Assembly (NCBI GenBank): GCA_031551275.1
Contig: JAVBNX010000025.1
Location: forward strand, 11,345 to 75,344
Direction: 5' to 3'
Origin: JAVBMJ01 sp031551275
Lineage (GTDB): Bacteria > Bacteroidota > Bacteroidia > Bacteroidales > Rikenellaceae
Length of the DNA: 64,000 nt
Both the position numbers and the translations under genes were made by a program. Shown piece by piece: positions 36,450 to 45,548 of the stretch (the first letter of the stretch is position 1; each line of letters begins with the position of its first letter). The notes below the pieces were generated by a model that was not told where the DNA came from, searched no databases, and saw only the letters and a list, made by a program, of their open reading frames with translations.

Positions 36450-37844
36450 ATGTTCTTACCGCAAACCTATACCTCCCGCCGCGCACTGCTGCGCCACCGC
36501 GTTTTGCGCGGCGGATTGATCCTGCTGCCCGGCAACGGCGAGGCGTCGATGAACTACCCCGACAACACCTACCGTTTCCGCCAGGACAGCACCTTTTTGT
36601 ACTACTTCGGCCTGAACCTCCCCGCTTTGGCCGGCCTGATCGACGCGGACACCGGTGAGGAGTGGCTTTTCGGCGACGATTTGACGATGGACGACATCAT
36701 CTGGACCGGACCCCAGCCCACGATCGCCGAACTGGGCGAAAAGGCAGGGATCAGCTTGACTGGGCCCCTCTCCCTGCTCCACGAAAAACTCGCGCTGGCC
36801 GTCAAAAGCAACCGCCGCATCCACTATCTGCCCCCCTACCGTGCGGAAACCGCCAACGCCATCTCTTCGTTGCTGGGCGTCAAGCGCAGCGCGGTGGCAG
36901 ACAGGGCCTCCGTGGAGCTGGCTCTGGCCGTGGTCTCCCAGAGGGACATCAAGTCCGACGAGGAGGTCGAACGCATCGAGGTCTCACTGGAGATCGCCTA
37001 TAAAATGCACGTTACCGCCATGCGCATGTGCCGCGAAGGGGTGGTCGAGCGCGAGATCGCCGGGGCTTTGGAGGGGATCTCCCTCCAGTACGGCGGCGGG
37101 GTCAGTTTCCCCCCGATCGTGACCATCAACGGACAGACCCTGCACAACCACTTCTACGGCAACACCTTGCAGCGCGGCAAACTGCTGCTGATCGACGCCG
37201 GGGCCGAGTGCACGATGGGTTACGCGAGCGATCTGACCCGCACTATCCCCGTGGGGGGGCGCTTCTCGCAGCAGCAAAAGGATATCTACAACCTGGTGCT
37301 CAAAGCCAACGACCGCGCCTTCGAACTTTCGCGCCCGGACGTCAACTACAAGGAGGTCCACCTGGCCGCCGTTACCACCCTGGCGCAGGGCCTGATCGAG
37401 ATGGGGCTGATGAGGGGAGACGCCGAAGCGGCTGTCGAAGCCGGGGCCATGGCCCTGTTCATGCCCCACGGCCTGGGCCACATGATGGGCCTGGACGTGC
37501 ACGACATGGAGAACATCGGCGAGAAGTACGTCGGCTACGATCTGGAGGTCGAGCGCAGCAAGCAACTGGGCGTGGGCTCTTTGCGCATGGGCCGCAGGCT
37601 CAAGCCGGGCATGGTGCTGACCGTCGAGCCGGGCATCTACTTCATCCCCGCCTACATCGACAAATGGAGGGAGGAGAACCGTTGCGCCGAATTCATCGAT
37701 TACGGTGCATTGGACGCCTACCGCGACTTCGGCGGCATCCGCATCGAGGACGATATGCTGATTACCCGGGAGGGCAACCGTTTGCTGGGCGCCCGCCGCG
37801 CCCCGGTTACCGTCGAGGAGATCGAAAGCCTGGTCAAGAATTAA
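36450..37844 (+). CDS. Xaa-Pro aminopeptidase (M24B)
   Basis: Cytosolic metallopeptidase of 464 residues that removes N-terminal residues before proline. It has an N-terminal AMP_N domain (FRQDSTFLYYFGLN) and a C-terminal pita-bread domain with metal ligands in IDAGAECTMGYASDLTRT (two Asp), HGLGHMMGLDVHD (His), VEPGIYFIP (Glu) and GIRIEDD (Glu). All ligands are present. It is followed by a terminator at 37912-37941. Confidence 0.93.
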   Translation: MFLPQTYTSRRALLRHRVLRGGLILLPGNGEASMNYPDNTYRFRQDSTFLYYFGLNLPALAGLIDADTGEEWLFGDDLTMDDIIWTGPQPTIAELGEKAGISLTGPLSLLHEKLALAVKSNRRIHYLPPYRAETANAISSLLGVKRSAVADRASVELALAVVSQRDIKSDEEVERIEVSLEIAYKMHVTAMRMCREGVVEREIAGALEGISLQYGGGVSFPPIVTINGQTLHNHFYGNTLQRGKLLLIDAGAECTMGYASDLTRTIPVGGRFSQQQKDIYNLVLKANDRAFELSRPDVNYKEVHLAAVTTLAQGLIEMGLMRGDAEAAVEAGAMALFMPHGLGHMMGLDVHDMENIGEKYVGYDLEVERSKQLGVGSLRMGRRLKPGMVLTVEPGIYFIPAYIDKWREENRCAEFIDYGALDAYRDFGGIRIEDDMLITREGNRLLGARRAPVTVEEIESLVKN

Positions 37845-37911
37845 ACAAAACTTAAGACGAGTCGATACACCCCCTGCTGCGCTTCACTTGACGTACTCAC
37901 CCCTTTACCCG

Positions 37912-37941
37912 AAAACCCTGCCCCCTCACGGCAGGGTTTTT
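37912..37941 (+). terminator. Rho-independent terminator
   Basis: AAAACCCTGCC (37912-37922) pairs with GGCAGGGTTTT (37930-37940) around a seven-base loop, followed by further Ts. It ends the aminopeptidase transcript and separates it from pfkA. Confidence 0.85.
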
Positions 37942-37984
37942 GCTTTTTCCTACCCCGTGGAAACGAATTAATAAAAAATTTTAT

Positions 37985-37992
37985 TAACTTTG
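37985..37992 (+). promoter_or_regulatory. -7 box for pfkA
   Basis: TAACTTTG, exact TAnnTTTG match, 24 bases before the pfkA ATG at 38017, directly after an AT-rich stretch. Confidence 0.55.
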
Positions 37993-38016
37993 CCCCGGAC
38001 AAAAACGAAAGAGAAA

Positions 38017-38997
38017 ATGAGCGAGATCAAGTGCATCGGGATACTCACCTCGGGAGGCGACGCCCCGGCCATGAACGCGGCCATCCGTGCCGTTACCCGT
38101 GCGGCTATATACAACGGATTCTCCGTCAAGGGGGTTATGAGGGGTTACAAGGGCCTGATCACGGGTGAGATCTTCCCCATGCTGACCCAGAACGTGAGCA
38201 ACATCATCCAGCAGGGCGGAACCATCCTTAAGACCGCGCGCTGCCAGGAGTTTACCACCCCCGAGGGGCGCAAGGTGGCTTGGGAGACGATGAAAAAAGA
38301 GGGCATCGACGCCCTGGTGGTAATCGGCGGCGACGGTTCGCTGACCGGCGCGAGGATCTTCGCCTCGGAGTACGACATCCCCATCGTGGGGCTGCCGGGC
38401 ACGATCGACAACGATCTCTCGGGCACCGATACGACCATAGGCTACGACACGGCCCTGAACACCATCATGCAGGCGGTCGACAAGATCCGCGACACCGCCT
38501 CGTCCCACGAGCGTCTGTTCTTCATCGAGGTTATGGGCCGCAACGCCGGCCACCTGGCCTTGAACGGCGCGATCGCCACGGGCGCCGAGGCCGCCATCAT
38601 CCCCGAGATCGCCACCGAGGTCGACCAGTTGGCCGAGCTGATCCAGAACGGTTTCCGCAAATCGAAGAACAGCAGCATCGTGCTGGTCGCCGAGAGCGAG
38701 CTGACCGGCGGGGCCATGGGCCTGGCCGACCGCGTCAAAAGGGAGTACCCCCAGTACGACGTGAGGGTTACCATCCTGGGCCACATCCAGCGGGGAGGCT
38801 CGCCCACGGCCAGCGACCGCATCCTGGCCAGCCGCATGGGCCAGGCCGCGATCGACGCCCTGTTGGAGGGCCAGCGCAACGTGATGATCGGCATCGAGAA
38901 CGAGGAGATCGTCTACGTCCCCTTCGTCAAGGCCGTGCGCAACGACAAACCCATCAACAGGGAACTGCTCAACACGATCAAGATCCTTTCGATTTAG
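38017..38997 (+). CDS. pfkA: ATP-dependent 6-phosphofructokinase
   Basis: Phosphorylates fructose-6-phosphate, the committed step of glycolysis. The 326-residue protein has GILTSGGDAPAMNAAIR (ATP loop), GGDGS, LPGTIDNDLSGTD with the catalytic Asp, and EVMGRNAGHLAL. The residue after the GGDGS glycines is Ser, as in ATP-using rather than PPi-using enzymes. Length is normal. The ATG at 38017 is preferred over an upstream TTG that lies inside the -7 box. Confidence 0.95.
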   Translation: MSEIKCIGILTSGGDAPAMNAAIRAVTRAAIYNGFSVKGVMRGYKGLITGEIFPMLTQNVSNIIQQGGTILKTARCQEFTTPEGRKVAWETMKKEGIDALVVIGGDGSLTGARIFASEYDIPIVGLPGTIDNDLSGTDTTIGYDTALNTIMQAVDKIRDTASSHERLFFIEVMGRNAGHLALNGAIATGAEAAIIPEIATEVDQLAELIQNGFRKSKNSSIVLVAESELTGGAMGLADRVKREYPQYDVRVTILGHIQRGGSPTASDRILASRMGQAAIDALLEGQRNVMIGIENEEIVYVPFVKAVRNDKPINRELLNTIKILSI

Positions 38998-39009
38998 GCG
39001 AATAATCGC

Positions 39010-39017
39010 TATCTTTG
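39010..39017 (+). promoter_or_regulatory. -7 box abutting the glycosyltransferase start
   Basis: TATCTTTG, exact TAnnTTTG match, ends three bases before the ATG at 39021, which places the expected transcript start on the start codon. Confidence 0.5.
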
Positions 39018-39020
39018 TAC

Positions 39021-40163
39021 ATGCCACAAAGAAAAGATGTGCTCTTCATCATCGACAGCCTGCGCGGCGGCGGCGCTGAAAGGGCACTGATCGAACTGCT
39101 CCGACAATTCGACTACACCCGCTACCGGGTTACCCTATATGTAATCCACCCCGACGGGGTCTACCTCAAAGACATCCCCCGCGAGGTGGAGGTCGCCACC
39201 TTTTTCTCCCCCGAAAGCCCCTACAAAGGCTCCGCACTCATGCACCGGGCCCTGAGGCACTACCGGAAGTACAACCGCAAAGGGTTGTTGCGGTACGCCG
39301 TGCGCCGGACGGTCAAGCGCCGAAAATACGACGCGATCGTCTCCTTCGTCGAGGGCATCCCCCTGATCTTCCACACTATGGTCGCCGGGTGGGGCAAAAG
39401 GAACATCACCTGGCTGCACTGCGATTTAAGGAATTTCCACCACACCCTGGTCCACCACAGGGACGCCTCGTGCGAAAAAGCGTGCTACGAGCAAATGGAC
39501 GACATCGTCTTCGTCTCGCAAAACGCCATGGACTCTTTCGGTGAGTTGTACGGCGTGCCCGCGCGCAAGCATTGCATCTACAACGTGGTCGATGTCGATA
39601 AGATACGCGAGGCGGCACAGAAAACCCCCGTCGGGCACTCCCTGCTGACGGTCACGACCATCGGCAGCCTCTCCCCCGTGAAGGGCTACGACCGCCTGCT
39701 ACGCGTGGCCAAAAGGCTGAAAAACGACGGTTACGCGCTCAACATACAACTGCTCGGAGACGGGGACAGCCCCGTCAAACAGGAGCTTTTCGCGTTGCAG
39801 GAGTCGTTGGGCCTTCAGGATTACGTCCATTTCCTGGGCTTTCAGGACTCCCCGTTCCCCTGGCTGAAAGAATCCGATATTTTCGTGAGCACCTCGCTCT
39901 CGGAGGGCCTTCCGTATGTGATCTGCGAATCCCTGGCGTTGGGCGTCCCCGTGGTTGCCACCCGCACGGCCGGAGCGATGGAGCTGCTCGGCGAGGACCA
40001 ATACGGGCTGCTGGCCGACCAGAGCGACGATTCGGTCTACCACGCCCTCAAGCGCATGATAGACGATGAAAAGCTCAGGGAGCACTACCGCCGCCAGTCC
40101 CTCGAACGCGCCCGCCTTTTCGACGTCAAACACACCATGGAGGCCGTTTACCGGTTGCTATAA
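39021..40163 (+). CDS. Family 4 glycosyltransferase
   Basis: Protein of 380 residues with a GT-B fold. The N-terminal donor-independent domain opens LFIIDSLRGGGAERALIEL; the C-terminal domain has TIGSLSPVKGYDRLLRVAKRL, GDGDSP, and the EX7E-type SEGLPYVICESLALGVPVVAT. Such enzymes add sugars to LPS, capsule or other envelope glycans from a nucleotide sugar; the acceptor cannot be deduced. It is a single gene between pfkA and a convergent SH3b protein. Confidence 0.9.
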   Translation: MPQRKDVLFIIDSLRGGGAERALIELLRQFDYTRYRVTLYVIHPDGVYLKDIPREVEVATFFSPESPYKGSALMHRALRHYRKYNRKGLLRYAVRRTVKRRKYDAIVSFVEGIPLIFHTMVAGWGKRNITWLHCDLRNFHHTLVHHRDASCEKACYEQMDDIVFVSQNAMDSFGELYGVPARKHCIYNVVDVDKIREAAQKTPVGHSLLTVTTIGSLSPVKGYDRLLRVAKRLKNDGYALNIQLLGDGDSPVKQELFALQESLGLQDYVHFLGFQDSPFPWLKESDIFVSTSLSEGLPYVICESLALGVPVVATRTAGAMELLGEDQYGLLADQSDDSVYHALKRMIDDEKLREHYRRQSLERARLFDVKHTMEAVYRLL

Positions 40164-40167
40164 CGGC

Positions 40168-41058
40168 TTACCTTGCCAAATAATCGATCACATACATGAC
40201 CTGCCCCGGCGTGTAGTGGACCAATATGGCCGCCGCGACGGAGCCGGAGGCGTAGAGTAGGGCGTCGAAAAATTTCGGCCACGTATAGCGCTCGCCCAGT
40301 ATGAACAGGATCTTGTAAATCTCCACCAGGAGCAGCACGCACCCGATCCCGCCGACGATGTAGCCCAGCGTGACGAACAGGGAGAAGAACTCCAACCCCA
40401 TCAGAAACGCCCCTATCCCCATCGCCGCCGCGCCCATGCCCAGCTCGTCATCGAAGTAATCCTCCATAACGTTTACCGAGACGTAGAGTTGCAGGCCGAT
40501 AAAGCAGTAGAAAAGGAATCCTGTGACTATGCCGGTAAAGAATCCCACGGTGTGCGGATCGCTGAACCACATCGGCCCGTTTACCCTGAAATCCGGGAAC
40601 AGGAAGTCGAACAGGAAGAAATAGGCCAGCTCCGCGCAAAACAGCAGCAGCAGGCAGGTCAAGGACCCTACCGAATCCTCGTTGTTTTCCCAAAGTATAT
40701 ATCCGATAACCAGCATCCCGGCCAGGATGTATAGGAACCACGCCGCCCCGCCCGACGCCATGCCGCGCTCTTTTTCGCGACCGGACGGCGTTTGCTGTTG
40801 CGGTATGGCGACCAGGTAGGAGGCGTTCACATAGGCGTGTTGCCCCTCGTGGATGATTCGCGCCCACTGGCCCTCGATTTCATATACGATTACGACCTGC
40901 CGGTTGTTGAGTTTGCCGACCACCGGGGCGTTTGCGTCGGGAGTCGAGCGCACGTTGAGCGTGCCGCCCACATCTACCCGGTAACTCGCCGCGGAGAGTG
41001 CACCGCTGGCGAGAACGGAAAAAAGAAACGATAGAAGTAAAACCTTTAGTCCCTTCAA
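40168..41058 (-). CDS. SH3b-domain multi-pass membrane protein
   Basis: Protein of 296 residues: signal peptide (to about 24), a bacterial SH3 domain (about 27-85; VGGTLNVRSTPDANAPVVGKL and GQWARI), a linker, then about six hydrophobic helices (from about residue 105). An SH3b domain on the outside suggests binding to peptidoglycan or another wall component, with the helices in the inner membrane. The same architecture recurs at 62496-63461, a distant paralogue. Function unknown. Confidence 0.78.
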   Translation of the reverse strand: MKGLKVLLLSFLFSVLASGALSAASYRVDVGGTLNVRSTPDANAPVVGKLNNRQVVIVYEIEGQWARIIHEGQHAYVNASYLVAIPQQQTPSGREKERGMASGGAAWFLYILAGMLVIGYILWENNEDSVGSLTCLLLLFCAELAYFFLFDFLFPDFRVNGPMWFSDPHTVGFFTGIVTGFLFYCFIGLQLYVSVNVMEDYFDDELGMGAAAMGIGAFLMGLEFFSLFVTLGYIVGGIGCVLLLVEIYKILFILGERYTWPKFFDALLYASGSVAAAILVHYTPGQVMYVIDYLAR

Positions 41059-41105
41059 GTCTATGGTATTTTAATTACTGCAGCTCCACCGCCGCCACAT
41101 CCTCC

Positions 41106-42602
41106 TTAGTAATACCCTTCGGTAAGGGCGTAAAACCGCTCCTTGAGCCTGGCCGTCACGTCGGGACGCTCCACCGAAAGGTCCTTCCGTTGCGCGGGCT
41201 CGGCTTTCAGGTCGTAGAGGCTCCAGTGGTCCAGGTAGCCGAGGTCGATCCCCGTGCCGTTGGTCTGGGGGCCGTCGTAAGGCGGGATCAGGGCGTACTC
41301 CGCGCTCCTCAGGGCGAGTTTGCTCTCCGCCTCGAGGATCAGCTCTTTGCGCCCCATATCGCTCTTGCCGAGCAGGGCCGGGAGATGGTTCTCGCTGTCC
41401 AGGCCGGCAGGAACCTCCGCACCCGTCAACGCGCCGAGGCTCGCCGCCAGGTCGATCTGGCAGAACAACGCGTCCGACACCCCGGGCTTGATCGTCCCGG
41501 GCCAGTAAACGAACGTCGGGACGTGGGTCCCCGCGTCGAACAAACTGTATTTGCCGCCCCTCAATCCGCCTGCGGGCAGGTGGCCGTGCTGCTCGGCCAA
41601 CTCCTGCGACATATCCTTGTATCCGTCCTTGAGTGCCGGACCGTTGTCCGAACTGAAGAAGATCAGCGTATTCTCCAATAATCCCTTCTCTTTGAGGTAG
41701 GTCAAAAGCTCGCCCACGCACCAGTCGGCCTCGGCGATGGCGTCGCCCCTCGGGCCCATCCCCGTCGAGCCCACGAAACGTCCGTGCGGCGCCCGGGGCA
41801 CATGGGGCTGGTGCAGACCGTAGTATAGGAAGAAGGGCTTGCCGTCTTTCTGGTCGATGAACGACTTGACCTTGCCCATAAAGTAGTCCGCCATATCCTC
41901 GTCCACCCAACGGGCCGCCTGCCCGCCCTTCATAAAGCCGATCCGGGGGATGCCGTTGACGATGGTCCCCTGGTGGCCGTGCTCCCACTCGATCCGCATC
42001 ATTTCGGGGTTGGTCAGCGCGGTAGGCTCACCCTCGAAATTCTCGACGTAGCTCACGGAGATCGGATCGTCGGGATCGAGGCCCACCACCTCGCCGTTCT
42101 CCACGTAGACTGTCGGCACCCGGTCGTTGGTCGCCGCGATCAGGCACGAGTAGTCGAAGCCGATCTGGTCGGCCCCGGGGGTAACGACCTTGTTCCAGTC
42201 GATCGTCCCTTCGCCCATCCCGAGGTGCCACTTGCCGATCGCCCCGGTCCGGTAACCGTTCTGTTGCAGCATACGCGGCATGGTGTACTGCTGCGTCGAG
42301 ATAATCAGGGGCGCGTCCCCGGGCAGGATCTTGGCGTTCTCGTTTTTCCAGGGGTACATCCCGGTCATCAGCGCGTAGCGGCTCGGCGTGGAGGTCGACG
42401 AGGTGGCGTAGCCGTTGTCCATCCTCAGCCCCTCGTTGGCCAGACGGTCGATGTTGGGGGTCAGCAGGGTGGTCTGCCCGTAGGCGCTCACGTCGCCGTA
42501 GCCCAGGTCGTCGGCCAGGATCACGATGATGTTGGGGGTCTGGGGTTTCTCTGCGCAGCCCGCCAGCAGGGCCATCGGCAGAAGGTAAATCGGTCTTTTC
42601 AT
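41106..42602 (-). CDS. Sulfatase, S1 family, serine-type lipoprotein
   Basis: Protein of 498 residues with a lipoprotein signal (LLAGC, Cys16). Metal motif VILADDLGYGD; the formylglycine precursor is Ser71 in STPSR (71-75), again the serine type. The lysine/histidine motifs GKWHLG and HVPRAPH and the late SSDNGP are in place, so it is predicted active once matured by anSME. It is divergent from a sialate O-acetylesterase, pointing to host mucin or another decorated glycan as target. Confidence 0.9.
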   Translation of the reverse strand: MKRPIYLLPMALLAGCAEKPQTPNIIVILADDLGYGDVSAYGQTTLLTPNIDRLANEGLRMDNGYATSSTSTPSRYALMTGMYPWKNENAKILPGDAPLIISTQQYTMPRMLQQNGYRTGAIGKWHLGMGEGTIDWNKVVTPGADQIGFDYSCLIAATNDRVPTVYVENGEVVGLDPDDPISVSYVENFEGEPTALTNPEMMRIEWEHGHQGTIVNGIPRIGFMKGGQAARWVDEDMADYFMGKVKSFIDQKDGKPFFLYYGLHQPHVPRAPHGRFVGSTGMGPRGDAIAEADWCVGELLTYLKEKGLLENTLIFFSSDNGPALKDGYKDMSQELAEQHGHLPAGGLRGGKYSLFDAGTHVPTFVYWPGTIKPGVSDALFCQIDLAASLGALTGAEVPAGLDSENHLPALLGKSDMGRKELILEAESKLALRSAEYALIPPYDGPQTNGTGIDLGYLDHWSLYDLKAEPAQRKDLSVERPDVTARLKERFYALTEGYY

Positions 42603-42621
42603 GGCGAAAAATCGTTAGAAC

Positions 42622-42647
42622 TTACAAAGTAAGCAAATCCTTTGTAA
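42622..42647. promoter_or_regulatory. Dyad between divergent sulfatase and sialate esterase
   Basis: TTACAAAG (42622-42629) and CTTTGTAA (42640-42647) form a perfect 8-bp inverted repeat with a ten-base spacer, centred in the 54-base gap between the two divergent starts. Each arm contains a CTTTG reading toward one gene, so the arms could also be overlapping divergent -7 elements. A nested CTTAC..GTAAG palindrome lies at 42621-42633. Possible shared operator. Confidence 0.4.
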
Positions 42648-42656
42648 ATTCGCGTT

Positions 42657-44072
42657 ATGAAAACCCGAATTTTGCTCCCCCTTTTCGCCCTGGCCCTCTT
42701 TTCAGCCAACGCCCAGGTCCAATTGCCTTCGATCTTTGCCGACGGCATAGTTATGCAACAAAACGCCAACGTCTCGCTCTGGGGCCAGGCCAAGCCCAAC
42801 TCCCGCGTCACGGTGCGCAACAGTTGGGATGCCACCTCGGCCGTTTTCCCCTGCAACGAGTGGGGCTACTGGCACGGCCAGGTAACCACCCCGAAGGCAG
42901 GCGGCCCTTATCATATCGTCTTCTCGGACGGCACGCCCCAGCCCGTCACTTTGAAGGACGTCTTCCTGGGCGAGGTATGGCTCTGCTCGGGCCAATCCAA
43001 TATGGAGATGGAGATGCGCTCCACCAACGACCAGCAGGCCGCCCTGGACGCCGACTACCCCCAGATCCGCATCCTGACCGTCGATAAGGCCACCGCCCTC
43101 ACGCCCCAAACCGCGTGCGGGGTAGGGGAGGGCTGGTTGCCCGTCTCGGCGGCCATGCTGCCCGACCAGAGCGCGATCGCCTTTTACTTCGCCCGCGAGA
43201 TACACAAGCATTTGAACGTCCCTGTCGGCATCGTCGTCTCCGCCTACGGGGGCACGCCCCAGGAGGGCTGGATGGCTGAAAACTCCATCGCCGACATTCC
43301 CAACCTGCAAGCCGTGCTGGACAAGGCGCGCCTGCCCCAGGCCCGACAGACAGGCAAGCCCACCCCCGAGCACCGCGTCCCCACGGTGCTCTACAACGCC
43401 ATGATCGCCCCCATCGTCCCCTACACCTTCAAGGGCGTGTGCTGGTACCAGGGCGAGGGCAACCGCTACGACGTGCCTTTGTACCACACCCTGCTCGAAC
43501 GCTGGATTACCTCCTGGCGCGGCGAGTGGGGCAGCAATATGCCCTTTTTGCTGGTCCAGCTCGCCGGGTTCGGCGGCACCCGCCCTGCCGACGACTGGGT
43601 CGGGATCCAGATCGAGCAATTCGACATCATGAAGCGCCTGCCCAAAGTGGCGACCGTAACCGCCTACGACATCGGTGAGCGGGAGGACATCCACCCCAAG
43701 AACAAGCTGGAGGTGGGCCATCGCCTGGCCCTGGCCGCCCGCAACACGGTCTACGGCGAGAAAGAGGTGGTCTGGATGGGGCCGACGCTTGAAAATTGGA
43801 GAGCCGAGGGCAACAAAGCCGTCCTGGAGTTCGGCAACACCGCCGCCGGGCTGCAAATCCAGGGTGGGGGAGAGCTGGCCAACAACTTCGAGGTCGCGGG
43901 CCCCGATAAGGTCTTCCATCCGGGCGTCGCCCTGATCACAGGCCCGGCCACCCTGACCATCGAAAGCCCGCAGGTCAGCCAACCAGCCTACGTCCGCTAC
44001 GCGGCGCAGAGTTTCAACCCCGATGTGAACCTGTACAATTCCGCCGGTCTGCCGGCCTATCCTTTCCGGTAA
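42657..44072 (+). CDS. Sialate O-acetylesterase
   Basis: Protein of 471 residues with a signal peptide ending near SANAQ. It has the N-terminal ADGIVMQQ and the SGNH-type core: GQSNMEM with the nucleophile Ser, and the CWYQGEGN segment, followed by the late DIHPKNK His region (Asp-x-His). It would remove O-acetyl groups from sialic acids so that sialidases can act. Divergent from a serine-type sulfatase, together suggesting mucin foraging. It converges with the TPM gene with one base between stop codons. Confidence 0.9.
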   Translation: MKTRILLPLFALALFSANAQVQLPSIFADGIVMQQNANVSLWGQAKPNSRVTVRNSWDATSAVFPCNEWGYWHGQVTTPKAGGPYHIVFSDGTPQPVTLKDVFLGEVWLCSGQSNMEMEMRSTNDQQAALDADYPQIRILTVDKATALTPQTACGVGEGWLPVSAAMLPDQSAIAFYFAREIHKHLNVPVGIVVSAYGGTPQEGWMAENSIADIPNLQAVLDKARLPQARQTGKPTPEHRVPTVLYNAMIAPIVPYTFKGVCWYQGEGNRYDVPLYHTLLERWITSWRGEWGSNMPFLLVQLAGFGGTRPADDWVGIQIEQFDIMKRLPKVATVTAYDIGEREDIHPKNKLEVGHRLALAARNTVYGEKEVVWMGPTLENWRAEGNKAVLEFGNTAAGLQIQGGGELANNFEVAGPDKVFHPGVALITGPATLTIESPQVSQPAYVRYAAQSFNPDVNLYNSAGLPAYPFR

Positions 44073-44073
44073 T

Positions 44074-44880
44074 CTAAAACGACCGTCCCGCGCCCCCGCC
44101 GCCGGAGCGTCCGCCACCAAAGCCGCCGAAACCTCCCGAACTTCCAAATCCACCCGAACTGCCGCCGAAATGACCCGTGCCTCCTCCGAAACTGCTGAAT
44201 CCACCGCCCCTGTACGGCCTGCGGGGGGTGGTGGGGCCTGAGGAGCCGCCTTTGCCGCTCTTGCTGAGCAGGATGATGATCAGCAGGATGATGATCAAAA
44301 GCACGATGAAACCAACCACCGGGAATTCCGCGTTGCCGTAATTCTCGATGGAGTACTCCCCCTCGGCCAGCTTCATCAGCGCGTCGGCGGCCTTGTCCGC
44401 CGCCGTGTAGTAGTCCTGTTGTTGCAGGGCGTCGATCATTTCCAGATCGATTACCCGCCCGGCCACCGCATCGGGGATCGCACCCTCCAGCCCGTAGCCC
44501 ACGGAGATAAAGACCTCCCCTTTCGAGGACCCCACGCGGGGTTTTATCAAAAGCAGGATCCCGTTGTCGAGCTTTGCTTTGCCTACGCCCCATTTGTCGT
44601 GGAGCCGCTGCGCAAAGTCCGACGGGGCGTAATCCCCCAGCGAGGGGACTGTGACCACAACGATCTGGTTGGCGGTCCGTAGATCGAACGCGACGAGTTT
44701 TTGCTCCAGCCTTTGGGCCTGCCCCCGCGTAAATACCCCCGCAAAGTCGTTAACAAGCTGCGGCGGCGACATGGGTTCGGGCAACCCGTTCTTATCCAGC
44801 TGCATAGCCTCGCCGCCCCGCACCCCGAACGAGAGTCCGAGCAGCAGGATGACCGCGGCTATTTTTCTTAACGGAAGCAT
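44074..44880 (-). CDS. TPM-domain (YgcG-like) membrane protein
   Basis: Protein of 268 residues: signal peptide, TPM_phosphatase domain (about 38-160, with VNDFAGVF, DNGILLLI and SVGYGLEG), one transmembrane helix (about 195-213) and a Gly/Ser-rich tail ending in GRSGGGGAGRSF. The TPM fold is a periplasmic domain of the membrane-anchored YgcG group. It is six bases downstream of lemA; LemA/TPM pairs are widespread in bacteria, but their role is unsettled. Confidence 0.88.
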   Translation of the reverse strand: MLPLRKIAAVILLLGLSFGVRGGEAMQLDKNGLPEPMSPPQLVNDFAGVFTRGQAQRLEQKLVAFDLRTANQIVVVTVPSLGDYAPSDFAQRLHDKWGVGKAKLDNGILLLIKPRVGSSKGEVFISVGYGLEGAIPDAVAGRVIDLEMIDALQQQDYYTAADKAADALMKLAEGEYSIENYGNAEFPVVGFIVLLIIILLIIILLSKSGKGGSSGPTTPRRPYRGGGFSSFGGGTGHFGGSSGGFGSSGGFGGFGGGRSGGGGAGRSF

Positions 44881-44886
44881 GGTAGC

Positions 44887-45471
44887 TTAAAATTCCACTT
44901 TGGGGGCCTGGCGCGCCTGCTCGTCGGTTTCAAAGTAGGCGATTTTTTCGAATCCCGCAAACGACGCTATGAGGTTCTTCGGGAACCTGCGGATGTAGGT
45001 GTTGTACTCCTGTGCTTCCAGGTTGAGCTTGCGGCGTTCGACCGCGATCCGGTTCTCCGTCCCGGCCAGTTCGTCCTGCAGGGCCATAAAATTCCGGTCG
45101 GCCTTCAGGTCGGGATAGCTCTCGCTGATGGCCATCAAACGCCCCAGCGCCGAGGAGACTTCGCCCTGGGCTTTCTGGTACTGTTCCAGCGCTTTGGCAT
45201 CGGTTATATCGAGCGTTACCTGAGTCGCTTTGGCCCGCGCTTCGGTTACCTCGGTCAGCGTCTGCACCTCGTGCGAGGCGTAGCCCTTGACCGTGTTGAC
45301 CAGGTTGGGGATCAAATCGGCCCTGCGCTGGTACTGGTTGTCCACGTTGCCCGCCTGCGCCTGCACGCTCTCCTGCTTGCCTACCATGGTGTTGTACATT
45401 CCCACGCACCGGAAGGCGAAAATAACGGCCAATGCCGCGACGGCGATCCAAAGAATTGTTCCCGTTTTCAT
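44887..45471 (-). CDS. lemA: LemA family protein
   Basis: Protein of 194 residues with one N-terminal transmembrane helix (residues 5-22) followed by a long helical-bundle domain. Family markers are YNTMVGKQESVQAQAGNVDNQYQRR-type heptads (here MVGKQE, NVDNQYQRR), DLIPNLVNTVKGYASHE and EYNTYIRRFP. The soluble part is expected on the periplasmic side. It is read with the TPM gene. Confidence 0.9.
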   Translation of the reverse strand: MKTGTILWIAVAALAVIFAFRCVGMYNTMVGKQESVQAQAGNVDNQYQRRADLIPNLVNTVKGYASHEVQTLTEVTEARAKATQVTLDITDAKALEQYQKAQGEVSSALGRLMAISESYPDLKADRNFMALQDELAGTENRIAVERRKLNLEAQEYNTYIRRFPKNLIASFAGFEKIAYFETDEQARQAPKVEF

Positions 45472-45488
45472 ATTCGGATGATTTGATG

Positions 45489-45496
45489 CAAAGATA
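45489..45496 (-). promoter_or_regulatory. -7 box for lemA
   Basis: TATCTTTG on the minus strand, 17 bases before the lemA ATG at 45471. Exact TAnnTTTG match. Confidence 0.5.
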
Positions 45497-45517
45497 GGTA
45501 AAATGCGGATTTTATTA

Positions 45518-45525
45518 TAACTTTG
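45518..45525 (+). promoter_or_regulatory. -7 box for the CotH gene
   Basis: TAACTTTG, exact TAnnTTTG match, 23 bases before the ATG at 45549. Divergent from the lemA box 21 bases away. Confidence 0.5.
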
Positions 45526-45548
45526 CCTTCAAACAACTGATCTGCTAA

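Noticed and set aside
44092..44220. Low-complexity Gly/Ser-coding stretch as a possible sequence artefact or frameshift
   Set aside because: It encodes the Gly-rich C-terminal tail normally found in TPM/YgcG proteins, and the frame stays open to a proper stop.
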